DNA of 64,000 nt from Adineta ricciae (GCA_905250025.1 CAJNOJ010000118.1:222941-286940); one strand, 5' to 3'. Shown: positions 45,333 to 56,832, counted from the first letter of the stretch. The notes: generated by a model not told the origin, from the sequence alone. Made by a program: numbers and translations.

Positions 45333-47072
45333 CTACGGATTTACATCGCCACGGCTCACCCAGAAACTGAAAAGTATCACTTTGCAGTCATGTCGAACAC
45401 CCAAAAGTTCTTCATGGAAAAAAATATTTTTCAATTTCGATAATTCGTTTTTCAATTCGTCAAAGCAACCGTCTTCGTCTCTTTGATAAAAAGTAATGCT
45501 CATTCTTGAGAGTCGCGGCAAATTCTTCAGCAAGAATAAACATGGTTCAAACCGTATCATGGAATAAGTTATCTGTTCGAGATTTGGAAAAACTTGACGT
45601 ATTAAACTCATATCACGACGTTTATTGACACATGCATCCGAACTGCTAGAACGTATACAAAAATTTAATTTCGTTATCATTTCGCTTGCGAGTTGATGAA
45701 GTTCTTTGTTTCTTTTCACCAGATTTACGATGCAAAAGAAGGTAGTCAAAGACGATACGTGCGGTGTTTCTCGGAGAATTTTCAATAAAAGTGTTGGCCT
45801 TGCCGTTTCGACACATGCCGGAATTTCTAAATGTTTCACGTTCAGTAAATTCACTACCTGTTTCAGAGAAGAAACAAAGTTTTGCTCATCAATTTGATTC
45901 TTGATTACAGGCAAGGAACCAAACGCCAATGATGTGACATTAGGAAAATACCAACTATGTGATATCAGCTCTGTGTTAAATATATTTAAGCATTTGACCC
46001 TGTTGGATGTCGTTGACTGATTAATTGATTTATTGAAACGACGATTACGCGTGAGCCCAATTAATTTTCTGTAACTTGGCCAAGGCGTTGTAAAAATAGA
46101 TGATTGCGATTCATATATTAAACACTCGGTATACCATTGATGTTCTACAATCCAAAAATCAGTTTGAAAATCATTGTACTTTCGAGCTATTTCATCTTGA
46201 TTACTCGAACTGAAGTTAAATCGAAATACAGTTAAATGTGGCAACGAATGAGTAATCAGTTGTTGCCATCGAGAAGCGTCGATTATGTCGGACTCGCCGC
46301 TCACCAAAATAGTTAAGCTTCGTAAATTAGTCATACATGAAATGACACTCATCAGATCATTAGTATCGATTGTGCAACCAGACACGGCTAGACGCTCTAG
46401 ACAATTGACACGACCATGAAGACGGTTGATCTCAGCAGATGAGAGCGGCTCAAATTGTGAACCCCATAAGACATTCAGATACTGTAAGAATGGCATCTGC
46501 GGTAGTAGCCGAAATATATCAGTTAAACTGCAAAAATATATAGAGAACTTTGTAAGCGGTACGATATTTTGAGAGAATGATGATATTGGAAATATGTTTT
46601 CTCGGCATCTCGGTAGTGCAGAAAGAAGATTAAAAGAAGGCGACTGGGAATTAATTAATCGAAGGCATGTAAGTTTTGTAAGTAGTGGAATTGTCGATGA
46701 TAATTGTTCCATATTGTTTTCTTTAATATCGATCAGTGTTAACGAACGTAGTCGAGTGAACTCTACCAACGAGAAATAAATGAAAAATGCTTGGATTTGA
46801 CCATGTGTTTGTTCGTTGGAAAGTTTTATTGAATAGATCTGCTGTTGAATTTCCGTGTAATCTAACATTTTCTCACAAAATCGATCGAAGATTATTTTGT
46901 CAATATCTTCAAAATTCAAGCGCAATGGAATAGCTCGAACCAATCGGTAAAAGCGAGGATTGAGTTGTTCAAATGCGTAGAATACATCTGGAGCATTGAG
47001 GTATTCGAAACAATCCATTAATACCTCATTAGATAAATCTTCCAACTTCGTGCGAGTTCGTTTATCGCTCAT
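45333..47072 (-). CDS. F-box protein with LRR-like region (copy A)
   Basis: Protein of 579 aa from ATG 47072 (five further codons upstream are open but lack an ATG). The N-terminal F-box is LEDLSNEVLMDCFEYLNAPD followed by YAFEQLNPRFYRLV. The remainder has irregular leucine-rich segments (RLRSLTLIDI, CLERLAVSG, NLRSLTILV, LPRLSRMSITF), as in F-box/LRR substrate receptors of SCF ubiquitin ligases. No introns. Copy B (58686..60428) is highly similar over its full length with one extra codon, so both appear to be under coding constraint. It is the same broad family as the gene at 1729..3429. Confidence 0.8.
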   Translation of the reverse strand: MSDKRTRTKLEDLSNEVLMDCFEYLNAPDVFYAFEQLNPRFYRLVRAIPLRLNFEDIDKIIFDRFCEKMLDYTEIQQQIYSIKLSNEQTHGQIQAFFIYFSLVEFTRLRSLTLIDIKENNMEQLSSTIPLLTKLTCLRLINSQSPSFNLLSALPRCRENIFPISSFSQNIVPLTKFSIYFCSLTDIFRLLPQMPFLQYLNVLWGSQFEPLSSAEINRLHGRVNCLERLAVSGCTIDTNDLMSVISCMTNLRSLTILVSGESDIIDASRWQQLITHSLPHLTVFRFNFSSSNQDEIARKYNDFQTDFWIVEHQWYTECLIYESQSSIFTTPWPSYRKLIGLTRNRRFNKSINQSTTSNRVKCLNIFNTELISHSWYFPNVTSLAFGSLPVIKNQIDEQNFVSSLKQVVNLLNVKHLEIPACVETARPTLLLKILRETPHVSSLTTFFCIVNLVKRNKELHQLASEMITKLNFCIRSSSSDACVNKRRDMSLIRQVFPNLEQITYSMIRFEPCLFLLKNLPRLSRMSITFYQRDEDGCFDELKNELSKLKNIFFHEELLGVRHDCKVILFSFWVSRGDVNP

Positions 47073-47216
47073 GACTTTAGTTTCCAACTTTATTTTCTTT
47101 CGTTTCGTTTATATATATACAAAAAAATGTCCATAGAATACTAATATTCTTATATTATTCTAGCAACCAATGGTATGTCAATAAACGATAGAGTCCGCAA
47201 ACGAGCACGTCTTGTT

Positions 47217-48668
47217 TTAATACAAACTGTGTGTTGTTGTTTTCGAACACCATCGTGATATTTTCAAATAATCCAAGACAATCTTCAATGCTTCGATACT
47301 GCCAATTCGTTCCAATGCTAACAGTGCATTTCCATTCACATAGCGATTCGGATCAAAGTAAAGTGCATTCTTTACAGCATCAGTTGCTTCATTTGCCTTC
47401 GAACCAAGTTTAGCTATTGACAGTGCAGCAGTGAATCTTACATGTGATGCATCTTTCGAATCTTCTTCCTCGTCACTGCGATTACAAACCATTTCAATTA
47501 AACATTGAACAACTGAATGGTGATCATATTCTTCATTAGATTGAACATTTCCTAGTGCTTCACAGCAATACAGTTTAACTAACCGTGACTGATTTGTTTT
47601 TATCACATGTATTAACATTGGTATTGCTTCCAATGCAACAGATCCCATTTCTGAAAAGATGAATGCAATGCATAATGCTTGATTTTCATTTTGCGCTTCT
47701 TTGTCCAGCACGATCTGCAGTTCTTTGATGGCATCCTTACTAAATCGGCAAGCTGTCAGCGCATAAGCTGCTTCGTAACGAACTATTGCTTGGTGATGAT
47801 ACAACTGCTTGATGAGGATGTGATACTGATTGTTCAGAGCAAGGTTGTATGCTGCGTTGAGACGCACCATTCCATCTTTATCATGCAGTTTTGTTTCCCA
47901 ATTAGACGCTTGTTGATCAGTTGCAGATGCTGATGGCGTGTTTATTCCACCCAGTAGCCAATTCCAAATGTGCTTGACAATTGGCTGTAACAGACCAGCA
48001 TCGGCTGCATCATACGATGCATTAGATGGATCATGATTCCACGTTGGTTTTGTTGGTTCTTCTAGCCGATTGAACTGAAATTTAAACATGAAACGATTTG
48101 TCTCTGCTGTTTGATTGGCTGTTCCTTTGTGCACAATATCATAGTGAATGAGAACGACTGTTCCAGCGGAGCAAACCATACGAATATCATTTTGTGGATT
48201 GTTTTCGGATGCTGCGTGATATTTGACAAGATATTGTGTTTGAGGTTTGATCGCAGTTGGACCCATTTCAAGTGTTGTATGTTGAGGATAATACATGGCC
48301 ATGACATATCGTAGCTGATGATGACAAAGCGGTTTCTGATAAGCAAAATAACTATCTTTGTGCCACTGTTGATCACGAGTGTTAGGTTTAGTTAAGTGAG
48401 GATGTCGATGAGGTTGCATAGTATAGTTTGCACCTAATAAACTGATCAGTGCTCCGTGAACAACTGGATCATTGAATACTTGCTGAAGTTGAGGAAGTTT
48501 TGGAAGAAGATTGTTGCCTGGATTACCTTCTCTGGCAAAAATGGATGAAATTTCCGTGTAGATTGATGAGTGGAAGTTATCATCGAGAGAACTCGGCCGG
48601 AGAACTAGATAACCATCGATTAAAAACTGTTGTACCTGTTTGTCTGTCAATAGCAACGGTGAATTCAT
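47217..48668 (-). CDS. Phytanoyl-CoA dioxygenase-like domain with HEAT repeats (copy A)
   Basis: Single-exon protein of 483 aa. Residues about 8-205 form a PhyH-type Fe(II)/2-oxoglutarate dioxygenase: QFLIDGYLVL (N-terminal family motif), WHKDSYF (HxD iron ligands), HYDIVHKGTANQT (distal His) and NRFMFKFQF (Arg for 2-oxoglutarate). Residues about 255-470 are HEAT/PBS-like helical repeats: DGMVRLNAAYNLALNNQY, AIVRYEAAYALTACRF, HVRFTAALSIAKLGSKA and NRYVNGNALLALERIGS. The combination suggests hydroxylation of a small molecule or protein held by the solenoid. No signal peptide. The substrate is unknown; all catalytic residues are present. Confidence 0.8.
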   Translation of the reverse strand: MNSPLLLTDKQVQQFLIDGYLVLRPSSLDDNFHSSIYTEISSIFAREGNPGNNLLPKLPQLQQVFNDPVVHGALISLLGANYTMQPHRHPHLTKPNTRDQQWHKDSYFAYQKPLCHHQLRYVMAMYYPQHTTLEMGPTAIKPQTQYLVKYHAASENNPQNDIRMVCSAGTVVLIHYDIVHKGTANQTAETNRFMFKFQFNRLEEPTKPTWNHDPSNASYDAADAGLLQPIVKHIWNWLLGGINTPSASATDQQASNWETKLHDKDGMVRLNAAYNLALNNQYHILIKQLYHHQAIVRYEAAYALTACRFSKDAIKELQIVLDKEAQNENQALCIAFIFSEMGSVALEAIPMLIHVIKTNQSRLVKLYCCEALGNVQSNEEYDHHSVVQCLIEMVCNRSDEEEDSKDASHVRFTAALSIAKLGSKANEATDAVKNALYFDPNRYVNGNALLALERIGSIEALKIVLDYLKISRWCSKTTTHSLY

Positions 48669-49401
48669 TGTTACACGTGTATTTCGATATCGTGAAATGG
48701 CAGAGCGATGTCAATTGCACAACTTGTTCTTTCACCATTTTTCTCCACGTGGTGATAAAAAAAGAGTTATCGAATTTCGTAATGTAGGATATGTATCATA
48801 ATAGATAAACACAAGAATAGGTCATTGAGCTGTGCATTTTATGATGCATTGTTGTATACGTCGATAGTAGTTTGACAGATAAAATAGATGAGGGACTGCG
48901 CGTGAATGACTCATCGTAATTGCATAATGTTATCGTAACAAAATACAACCCGTTGTTGACTTGTTTTTTCTAATTATCACGGAATTAATATTCAATTTGG
49001 CTGGTAAGATGTCGAAGAGCACGTATTTATTCTAAAAATCAAAAAAGCATGACCAAGTACCGTAACTACATATATGTGTGGTTTGAGATGGCATTTCTTT
49101 CCTTCACGTATGTCACTAGTTTGACATAATGTACATCATTAATATGAAATTGAAATGAAATCATTTTCTGCTTCAAACTAATATAGAAGTAATGGGATGC
49201 ATGTTGAGGATATGCGTGTGTTAAACTACACTAAATACCCAAATCCTCTCTCTTTCTTTATTAACGTATTGTAATTAACTTTAAAAAAAAAAGAAATAAT
49301 ACGCAAACTGCGTATTTTATTGTCTTTCTTTACTCTAAAAACAAATGATAACTACACTAGATAGTTATCATTTTCAAAACACTAAATCGTTTGTAAATTA
49401 T

Positions 49402-50133
49402 CTAACTAGTTGTTACACCGAATCCGATTGGAACTCCTTGTATTCCACCTAATTGACCGCCCATAGGCGAACCGCCCATCGACATTCCTCCCATTGGCAT
49501 ACCACCAGCGTGCATACCACCCATCGACATTCCTCCCATTGGCATACCACCCATCGACATACCACCCATGGGCATTCCACCAACAGGCATACCACCCATA
49601 GCCATGCCACCCGTAGGCATTCCACCGGCATACATACCACCAGTAGGAAATCTGCCCATAGACATACCACCCATGGGTGTTCTACCAATAATTGAACTGC
49701 CTACGGGCATTCCACCAACAGGCATTCCTCCCATAGACATTCCTCCCATGGGCATTCCACCAACAGGCATACCTCCCGTGCCACCATTCATAAACTGTTC
49801 ATAAGCTCTGCTAAATTCTGGCGCCAACGGAACATAGATGTTCATGGTGGCTTGATTATTGAATCCTCCATGAGAGCCGTATCCAAATCCTGAACCAGCT
49901 GCAGGTGCAATGGATCTTGCAAGAGCACCATACTGGGGTCTTGCAGCAGCGCCATATTGGGGTCTGGCGACAGCGCCATATTGGGGTCTCGCGGCAGCGC
50001 CATATTGGGGTCTCGCGGCAGCGCCATATTGAGGTGCTGCAGCAGCACTATATTGTGGTCTTCCGATCACTCCACGACTATCATGGTGAACTTTTCTGTG
50101 TTTTTGAAATTTATTGACAGCAACTGAAGCCAT
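49402..50133 (-). CDS. Gly/Met-rich repeat protein (copy A)
   Basis: Low-complexity protein of 243 aa. After a basic start (MASVAVNKFQKHRK) come about six PQYGAAAR octapeptides, a short unique segment (ATMNIYVPLAPEFSRAYEQF), and then a long tract of GGMPM/GGMSM/GGMPV pentapeptides ending in GGIQGVPIGFGVTTS. The absence of a signal peptide and the repeat style suggest a structural, condensate-forming or stress-related protein, but this is inference. Repeat numbers differ from copy B (62761..63513). Long frames on the opposite strand are by-products of the repeats. Confidence 0.6.
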   Translation of the reverse strand: MASVAVNKFQKHRKVHHDSRGVIGRPQYSAAAAPQYGAAARPQYGAAARPQYGAVARPQYGAAARPQYGALARSIAPAAGSGFGYGSHGGFNNQATMNIYVPLAPEFSRAYEQFMNGGTGGMPVGGMPMGGMSMGGMPVGGMPVGSSIIGRTPMGGMSMGRFPTGGMYAGGMPTGGMAMGGMPVGGMPMGGMSMGGMPMGGMSMGGMHAGGMPMGGMSMGGSPMGGQLGGIQGVPIGFGVTTS

Positions 50134-51567
50134 TTCTTCGTTGTGCGCTTGCTAGTTGACACTTATACAAATAGAAATGATTACTGTATTTGATTTTACC
50201 TATGTATACATATAGGGGACAGAGAGAGAGAGAGAGACAGAGAGCAGAAAAAGAGAATCACGCAGGGTCATGCTTTATCATTTATCCGGAACAGCGAACG
50301 ATGTAATTTTTGGGATACATGTATTGGTTTTATGCGGTTGAGAAATATGTAGAGATACGTAAGCTGTTCGTTTAAATAGATGTTAAAATCGATAAGAAAA
50401 ATAACAAAATATGACATGAATAGAAATCAACGTGTAATTATTCTTGTGATTAAAAAAATATAAAACTGTATCGTATAATGAAACAGAGAGTGACGAAGCG
50501 AGGAAAGGAAAACCAATATATAAAAATGCGTATCATTATTAATATTTTTGAGTGATTTGTACCGACTAGAAAGATATCAAAATGCACACGTGTAGCCTGA
50601 GCTCTGACAGACGATTATTTTATTTGACAGTTAATTTATGTTTTCGACCGTATAAGCACAAATGTCGATAGTCTAAGAAAAAAGAAGATCGAAGCTCATT
50701 AATTTTGTATTATGATCAGAAGTGATAATCGATATCAATCTCGTGGGCATAGACATCGTTACACATAAAAGTCCGTATATACATAAAGTTAACTCTTAAT
50801 CACATTCTGTCGAGTTAGATAGATAAGAAAATGTTCTCACTGGTAACCATACTAAATAAATCGACGAGATATCGAAAATATAAAGAAAATTTAGAATATT
50901 GTGTAGTACGATTTGAAAGAAAACAGCGAGTAGCACAATCATTTGCTTTACTATTATGGACTTTGGTTACGCGCACGATTTTCATACAAATCTAGTTGAC
51001 GCGAAGCAGAATTCAGCATTTTGTTTAATAGTGTTTCGGTTTTTTTTCAGTCATTGTAGAAACTGCTGGTATTCATCACATTCTCGTTTGTCATCAACTT
51101 TGCCAAGTTCGAGAGTCATCCAATGTTGACAAAATGCAAATTGTTTCTGATGCATCAGCCGATGACCCATGCTAGGATAATAATTCTAACATTGAATTTG
51201 TAGTTTTGACATCAAATTGTTCTTTATAGGAATGAAACTTCGTTTCTACCGCTAATCTTCAACGTTTTGTTAGAACTGACTCCCGACAAAGGATATCAAG
51301 TAATTGCGCTTCCACAATTGAATACTTGATTTTGGAAGCGTGTTATAATTTAACGAATGTTGCCTTTGATTGTTGACAACACGATTGACAGGCCATGTTT
51401 GATAACTCTATTTATCTGAAAAAATGTATGTTTTCAAAATCAATCTGTGCATTTAATAAACGCGATAATATATCATTGACATTTATTTAGTTTCATATTA
51501 ATTTATGAATCTGCTCGAGAGAATGTGGTAGTTTATTTTCCTTGATCTTACTTTCTGGAGTCCGACA
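50134..51567. other. Long intergenic region with GA microsatellite
   Basis: About 1.4 kb. A GA-rich simple repeat lies at about 50218-50260 and the same tract, altered, occurs in copy B at about 63598-63632. The first about 490 bp belongs to the duplicated block. At about 51060-51180 a short plus frame reads GIHHILVCHQLCQV, faintly like a copper-monooxygenase strand, but no gene can be built. Nothing else is seen. Confidence 0.4.
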
Positions 51568-52749
51568 ATGTCGTGGCCTTCAACGTGTTATAGTAGCAGT
51601 GATACTATTCTTCTGGTCAAAGATTCAATGAGAAAAGATATACTTGATAAAAATTTTAATCGACTTGCTGATGTGTCTATCGATTATGCATGGATGTGTT
51701 ATCTGGTTTTGACGTTTTTCCATCGTTTTCTTCGAGTACAATTTACTTCGAGTATTCGCCCTTCAGCTCAATTATTCGCTAGAGAACCTAGTTTGATGGC
51801 TACAACGTCGATTAATTATACTTTTTCTAATTATATTCAAACTCAATTAGTTTATGCATGCGACATGATTGAACTGGGAAAATATTCTTTGTGTAATGTC
51901 GACATTTATTATCATCTGCTATCCGGTGAGTTGTTTTGGTTATTCGATCAGAACTATACTCAACTAGGACAAGTTTTGAAGCCAATGCTATACGAAGACA
52001 AAGGTGGTACCAATCAATATCCCACATGTTTCGTTCAGCACGAAACTGATGCGATCGCTTGTAGGGAAAGAGTTTGCTTCGGTCGTCAAATTCTAAACGA
52101 AACTAGCAATACTCTGTTTAACTGTGGAATACCGGCATCACATTCAATTGATCAAGATAAAGACAACTTGAGGGTGATATTCAATATTCGAACGCAATTA
52201 TGCTTGCATGACATGCAATACTCTGAAATATTCTATACATGCAACATAGAGAAATGCAATGGGCAAGATACTCTTGATCAAGTATCAAGGATTACTTCTC
52301 AGTATTACGACATACGTAATTTACAAGCGCCTTTTTATTTAAACCATACTAAATTTTCATCGACCTACTGTCAAACTTCATCCGGAGTGTCAACTAGTTC
52401 AACGACATCAAGCACAACGAGGTAGATATCGAGGAAACGATCAGATAGATCATTTGAAATTGTTTTTGTTTCACAATTCCTGTTTGCTTCTCTTAGTACT
52501 ACAAAATTACGTACAACGACACGAACAAGCACTACTCGTTCACAATCAGCGACTACAGTTGAAAAACGTCAAACAACTACGTTCGACAAGATTACGACAT
52601 CGGTGAGCAGCACTATACAACAATCAAGTGTTATGTCTAGCGCCATACCGTCGACAATGCCTATGACGACAATTCAGCCAGCGAAAAACACGGCTATTCC
52701 TCTTCGAGAACATCTCATTTTTATTTTCCTTACTTCTTTGCTTCTCTGA
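51568..52749 (+). CDS. Cysteine-rich, mucin-tailed probable GPI-anchored protein
   Basis: Two exons (51568..52421, 52497..52749; 75-nt intron) give about 368 aa. The N-terminal 270 residues are Cys-containing with several N-glycosylation sequons (INYTFSN, NETSN, LNHTKF) and spacings such as QLCLHDMQYSEIFYTCNIEKC. A Ser/Thr-rich stretch of about 90 residues follows (TTTRTSTTRSQSATT). The end is a short polar-to-hydrophobic tail, EHLIFIFLTSLLL, that fits a GPI-attachment signal. No signal peptide is visible at this ATG, so an upstream exon may be missing from the model. Family not recognised; likely a surface glycoprotein. Confidence 0.5.
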
Positions 52750-53056
52750 AAGTTTAGCGCTAGAGCAGATATATTTAATCAGTTGATAGTCACATGGATT
52801 GTTTGTCTCCCTGATCATGACCAATAAGCGGAAAACAGTATCTAATAAAAATAACGCGTCGAAATAGTCGTCACGTGTATATGCATATTCGATTTCTTTT
52901 CACTAAAAAGAGGTGTGTGCATCCAAACAGACGTATACAATTAGGTAAGTTGGGCACTATTTCATATTTTATACACAGTCGAACGCCGAATATTTCATAA
53001 ATAGGTGATGTATTGCTACTTACTTCCTTTTTGAAAGAACAAATCCTCGCTGTAGA

Positions 53057-54248
53057 ATGGATGAAAATGATATTCGTGCACTAAGCGAGTCTCAAGTAAC
53101 ACTTCGAAAGGAAGTTGACGAACTCAAAGTGCTCTGTAAGGTGCTTCAGAGCGAGATTCATTCACTCAAAGATCAGTGTGCAGCATTACGCAGCGAAAAT
53201 CAACAATTCCGAGAAAATTTTCAGCAAATTGAAAGTCGAGGTGAATGAGTTTTAGTTTCCTTTTTATTTGTATTATATTTGGCTCAATTTAGTCCCGTTA
53301 CAGAGTATGCTGAGAATATCCGATATAAATGTTGATACAGAATGGGTAGCAAACGGTATTGTTGTAGCTGGAGCAAGCGGACCCGGTAGCGCAATAAATC
53401 AGTTGTGGGAACCGTATAGTGTATGCATTGATGATGACGACCAAACTATTTATATTTCTGATTGTAATAACCATCGCGTTATTGCATGGAATTTGGACAC
53501 ACAGATTGGCCACGTAGTTGCTGGCGGAAATGGAAAAGGCATTGGAGCTAATCAACTAAATTCTCCAAGAAATGCCATTCTCGATAAGAAAACTGACAGT
53601 ATCATAATCTGCGATTATGGGAACAGACGAATCGTACAGTGGCCTCGTCAAAATGGTAAATGTGGGCAAACAATTAAGTCAAACATAGAGTGCTATGGAG
53701 GCTTCGCCATAGATGACGATAGATATCTCTATGCCTCTGATTTTCTAAAGAATAACGTTATACGTTGGAAAGAAGGAGAAAGTGAAGAGACAATCGTAGC
53801 CGGAGGGAATGGAGACGGCAATGCCTTGAATCAGTTGCATAGTCCTACTTTTATATTCGTCGATCAGAATCGTTCGATTTACGTCTCTGATAAAGATAAT
53901 GACCGTATTGTCATGTGGCCAGAAGGTGCAAAAGAAGGCATTATTGTCGCTGGCAGTCACGGTAAAGGAAATGATGCAACCCATTTGAAATATCCATATG
54001 GAATAGTCGTCGATCGACTTGGTACTGTTTACGTGGCAGATTCGTGGAATAATCGAATAATGCGTTGGAAGAAAGGAGCTCAAGAGGGCAGCGTGATGAT
54101 CAGTGCAAATGGCAGGGAAGATCAACTAAATCCACTTGATTACCCCATGCACTTAGCGTTTGACCGAGATGGTTCTGTCTACGTTGTTAATCAGAAAAAT
54201 CATCAAATACTGAAATTTTTAATCGATTCTTCCCATTCATCTTCATAA
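53057..54248 (+). CDS. Coiled-coil NHL-repeat protein
   Basis: Two exons (53057..53240, 53293..54248; 52-nt intron, G/TC join) give 379 aa. Residues 1-61 form a heptad coiled coil (VTLRKEVDELKVLCKVLQSE, IHSLKDQCAALRSENQQF). The rest is an NHL beta-propeller with blades of the form YVSDKDNDRIVMWPEGAKEG, YVADSWNNRIMRWKKGAQEG and YISDCNNHRVIAWN, about six in all, each preceded by VAGG.G.G......L. The propeller resembles the DED-TM-NHL protein at 35429..37245, but there is no DED or membrane segment here, so it is probably a soluble oligomer. Ligand unknown. Confidence 0.8.
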
Positions 54249-55150
54249 ACATCAATATCTACTCTGAGAAACAGTTATTCAGCATCTTATTCATACGTTA
54301 CTTTTCCTAATTTTTTCTTCTTCTTTTTCAGTGTATTAAATATTCTATATATGTCTATCCATTGTCGAACAAAGTATTTTAGACGCAACTATATCTTTCC
54401 GATTGCCAACACAGTAAAAGCTTTGTTTTGCGTATGTCACTGTTGATCATGATCATTCGAATTAGGCACACGAACTGAAAAAGTATAATTTTCTATCATA
54501 GTAACTTCATAATAAATTGTAATACTTTCAATTAAATCAAGAATTAGAAAAGTGTCACCTGTCAGCAAACAATGTGCTTGTAACTGACCTGCAATGAGCA
54601 ACTGTTGTTTTTAACTACTAAGACGAAGTCTTGACAAATGTTCAAGAAATATTGCCTGTTTCAATCCGTTCTTTCACCGTACTTCAACCACCAAAATGCA
54701 TAGGAATGTATTTATTGGAACAAGTGTTAAAAAAAAGCATTTCCTTTTTCTTCCGATATTTTTCTATTTTAGTTGTATCTGCGTACATGAAGAAGGAAAA
54801 CAAGAGGCGCGAGATCCGACTGGCTGATGTTGTAAGTGTGCTGCGTTACAGAAGATTTCACTCTAGTCATTATAACTTAGCAAGATTAATACGGATTAGT
54901 TTTTAATTGATAAGCAAGAATAGTTTCTTGAAGCATGTTTGTCTTTGACGTCGACATTGATGATGGAGCAATTTTTTGAAGCATCATCATATTTTCTAGT
55001 GCATTTTATTGCGATGAAATGTTCTTAGATGTTAATATATCTATAGAAATTTTACCCAGGATCTTTCTGACTGGAAATATTATTAGCAGTTGAAAAGTTT
55101 TATATAAATCTTAGGTCGTTTTTCGAATATTTCATGAGAAATCGTGTCTA
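54249..55150. other. Intergenic, no gene seen
   Basis: AT-rich. A 91-codon frame at 54631..54906 lacks an ATG and any recognisable domain. The 3' part is the upstream region of the next GPCR gene. Confidence 0.4.
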
Positions 55151-56200
55151 ATGGTCATACCTGCTGGTACTCGAGCATGGCTGCTGGTAATCCCATTGAT
55201 TCCATCAATCATAGTGACTATATTCAATCTTTATCATCTATTGAAAGATCAAGCACTGCGCACGGGTGTCAATAATCATTTTATTATCTGTCTATTACTT
55301 TGCATACTTATCGAAGAATTGACCGACGTCGTCTGGAATATTTATTTCAATTTTACACAAATGACAATGATAGCCACACCTATGTTTTGTACCATTTGGA
55401 TATTCACTAGTTCAGTGCTCATTGTCTCAATTTATCTGTTGATGATGTGGGGAGCAGTGGAACGATATATTTTCATATTTCATTCAGCTCAGTTTGCAAC
55501 AAAAATGAAACGTTTTTACTTTCATTATTTGCCTTTGATCTTATGTTTTCTCTGGCCTCTTCTTTACTACACAGTTCTATTCCTTATCGCATCTTGTACC
55601 GTTCAATTCGATTATCGTATCAGACTCTGTAATCGTTATTCGTGTATAACTCGTCTTCATTGGGTATCGTTATGGGATAGTTTCATTCATTTTCTATTGC
55701 CGCCATTCGTTGTTGTTAATTTCAGTATAATACTTCTCATTCGTGTGTTCTACCAGCGATATCGTATTCGTCAACAAATAGATTGGAGAAACTACAAAAA
55801 ATTAGTAGGACAATTATTACCAATCTCGTTTGTTTATGTTGTAATAGGCCTTCCACCAATGAGTCTATACGCTGCTTATGCCATTGGCCTATCACGAAGT
55901 ATAGCAATAGGCTATTATAGCGATAGTATGTTTTTCGCTTATTGGATTGTATTGTTTACTCCGTTTGCAACGGTTGTGTCACTACCAGATTTGCAGACCA
56001 AATGCAAAAATGCGATTCTGTTCTGGCGAAGACGACGTATTGTGTTTCCTGAAATAATGACAATTACTCGGTTACGACATCAACGTCGGACTGCATTACC
56101 AGCAGTGTGCTATAAGATAACTTACATCTCGTTTTCGCCTTTTCAAATCAGTTTTGTAAAACTAATATCTATTGACTCTTTTCTTATGTATTATATATAA
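55151..56200 (+). CDS. Orphan rhodopsin-like GPCR
   Basis: Seven-TM receptor of about 349 aa, intronless as drawn. TM3 ends with MMWGAVERYIFIFH (ERY in the DRY position). ECL2 has the Cys pair CNRYSC. TM5 (LLPPFVVVNFSIILLI) is followed by a short basic ICL3, and TM6 has QLLPISFVYVVIGLPPM. TM7 (FFAYWIVLFTPFATVVSLPD) has no NPxxY. The last about 40 residues look less constrained, so a 3' intron may be missed. This bdelloid-type subfamily also supplied the pseudogene at 21640..22215. Ligand unknown. Confidence 0.75.
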   Translation: MVIPAGTRAWLLVIPLIPSIIVTIFNLYHLLKDQALRTGVNNHFIICLLLCILIEELTDVVWNIYFNFTQMTMIATPMFCTIWIFTSSVLIVSIYLLMMWGAVERYIFIFHSAQFATKMKRFYFHYLPLILCFLWPLLYYTVLFLIASCTVQFDYRIRLCNRYSCITRLHWVSLWDSFIHFLLPPFVVVNFSIILLIRVFYQRYRIRQQIDWRNYKKLVGQLLPISFVYVVIGLPPMSLYAAYAIGLSRSIAIGYYSDSMFFAYWIVLFTPFATVVSLPDLQTKCKNAILFWRRRRIVFPEIMTITRLRHQRRTALPAVCYKITYISFSPFQISFVKLISIDSFLMYYI

Positions 56201-56832
56201 AGATCTACCAGAAAACTTGTCATTTCATTGCATAATACAGAAATATACGTATCTAATAAAGCCATTGAAACAGAACCTCCTAAAATTATAGTCCATCCAA
56301 TTCTGTTCATCTTATCAAGCCTTCCTTTGGCATGTTTTGTATCATTGAAATGATGAAACGATTATGGAGTGTACCCGTCTAAATCAATTTTCAGAATAGT
56401 GAATGTATCGCTCTTGGTACAGCAATCCGATAGAGTGTGTTTTGCTATGGTATAGCTTTTAATTAGAATGAAAGTGTTCAAGGAAGTATAAGTTCAAGTG
56501 AAAATCGAAAAGTTAAACAGGTAGATTAAATACTACGTAATCTGTTCAAATAGCTATTGCTCGAACATCAATTCGACAATCAAAGAATCTCTTCTTTGAT
56601 GAAGGTATAAAAGTGATTTTAAATAGAAAACAATTGTAAAAGAAGTATTAAATAGAGCTCAATAAAATCGACGAACATTAATCACAATTGCACATCGTTT
56701 ATAAACAATACAAAATACTGATGTTTTATGTGTATTACATACAGGAAATAGTGTTGAAAAAGGTACATATAAAGAATTACTCGCAATAAATGGATGTTAT
56801 CAAGGACTAGATCATTAGAAATTAAAATGAAT
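56201..56832. other. Intergenic, very AT-rich
   Basis: No gene seen. This is the 3' flank of both convergent neighbours. Confidence 0.4.

Larger units (their letters stand above)
44302..50622. repeat. 6.3-kb duplicated block, copy A
   Basis: Matches 57657..64000 in the same orientation, at an offset of about 13,355 bp that rises to about 13,378 after the Gly-rich gene. It contains the end of the methyltransferase gene and four whole genes, with small indels and a few percent substitutions throughout, including in intergenic DNA. The level of divergence fits allelic or homeologous copies in a bdelloid genome. Confidence 0.9.

Noticed and set aside
49460-49790. Short regular repeats considered as a CRISPR-like array
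   Set aside because: Units are 15 nt in frame without unique spacers and encode the GGMPM pentapeptide.
49453-50117. Long reading frames on the plus strand opposite the Gly/Met repeat gene (also 62812..63507)
   Set aside because: They are His/Thr- or Pro/Ile-rich translations of the same repeats, open only because the repeat unit length is a multiple of three.
50218-50260. GA microsatellite considered as a telomere-like or recombination signal
   Set aside because: The tract is a plain imperfect (GA)n and is present, altered, in copy B; it does not match a TGTGGG-type repeat.
51060-51180. Possible copper-monooxygenase strand (GIHHILV)
   Set aside because: Only one short motif; no neighbouring exons could be assembled.
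54631-54906. 91-codon frame upstream of the GPCR at 55151
   Set aside because: No ATG, no domain, and AT-rich chance composition.
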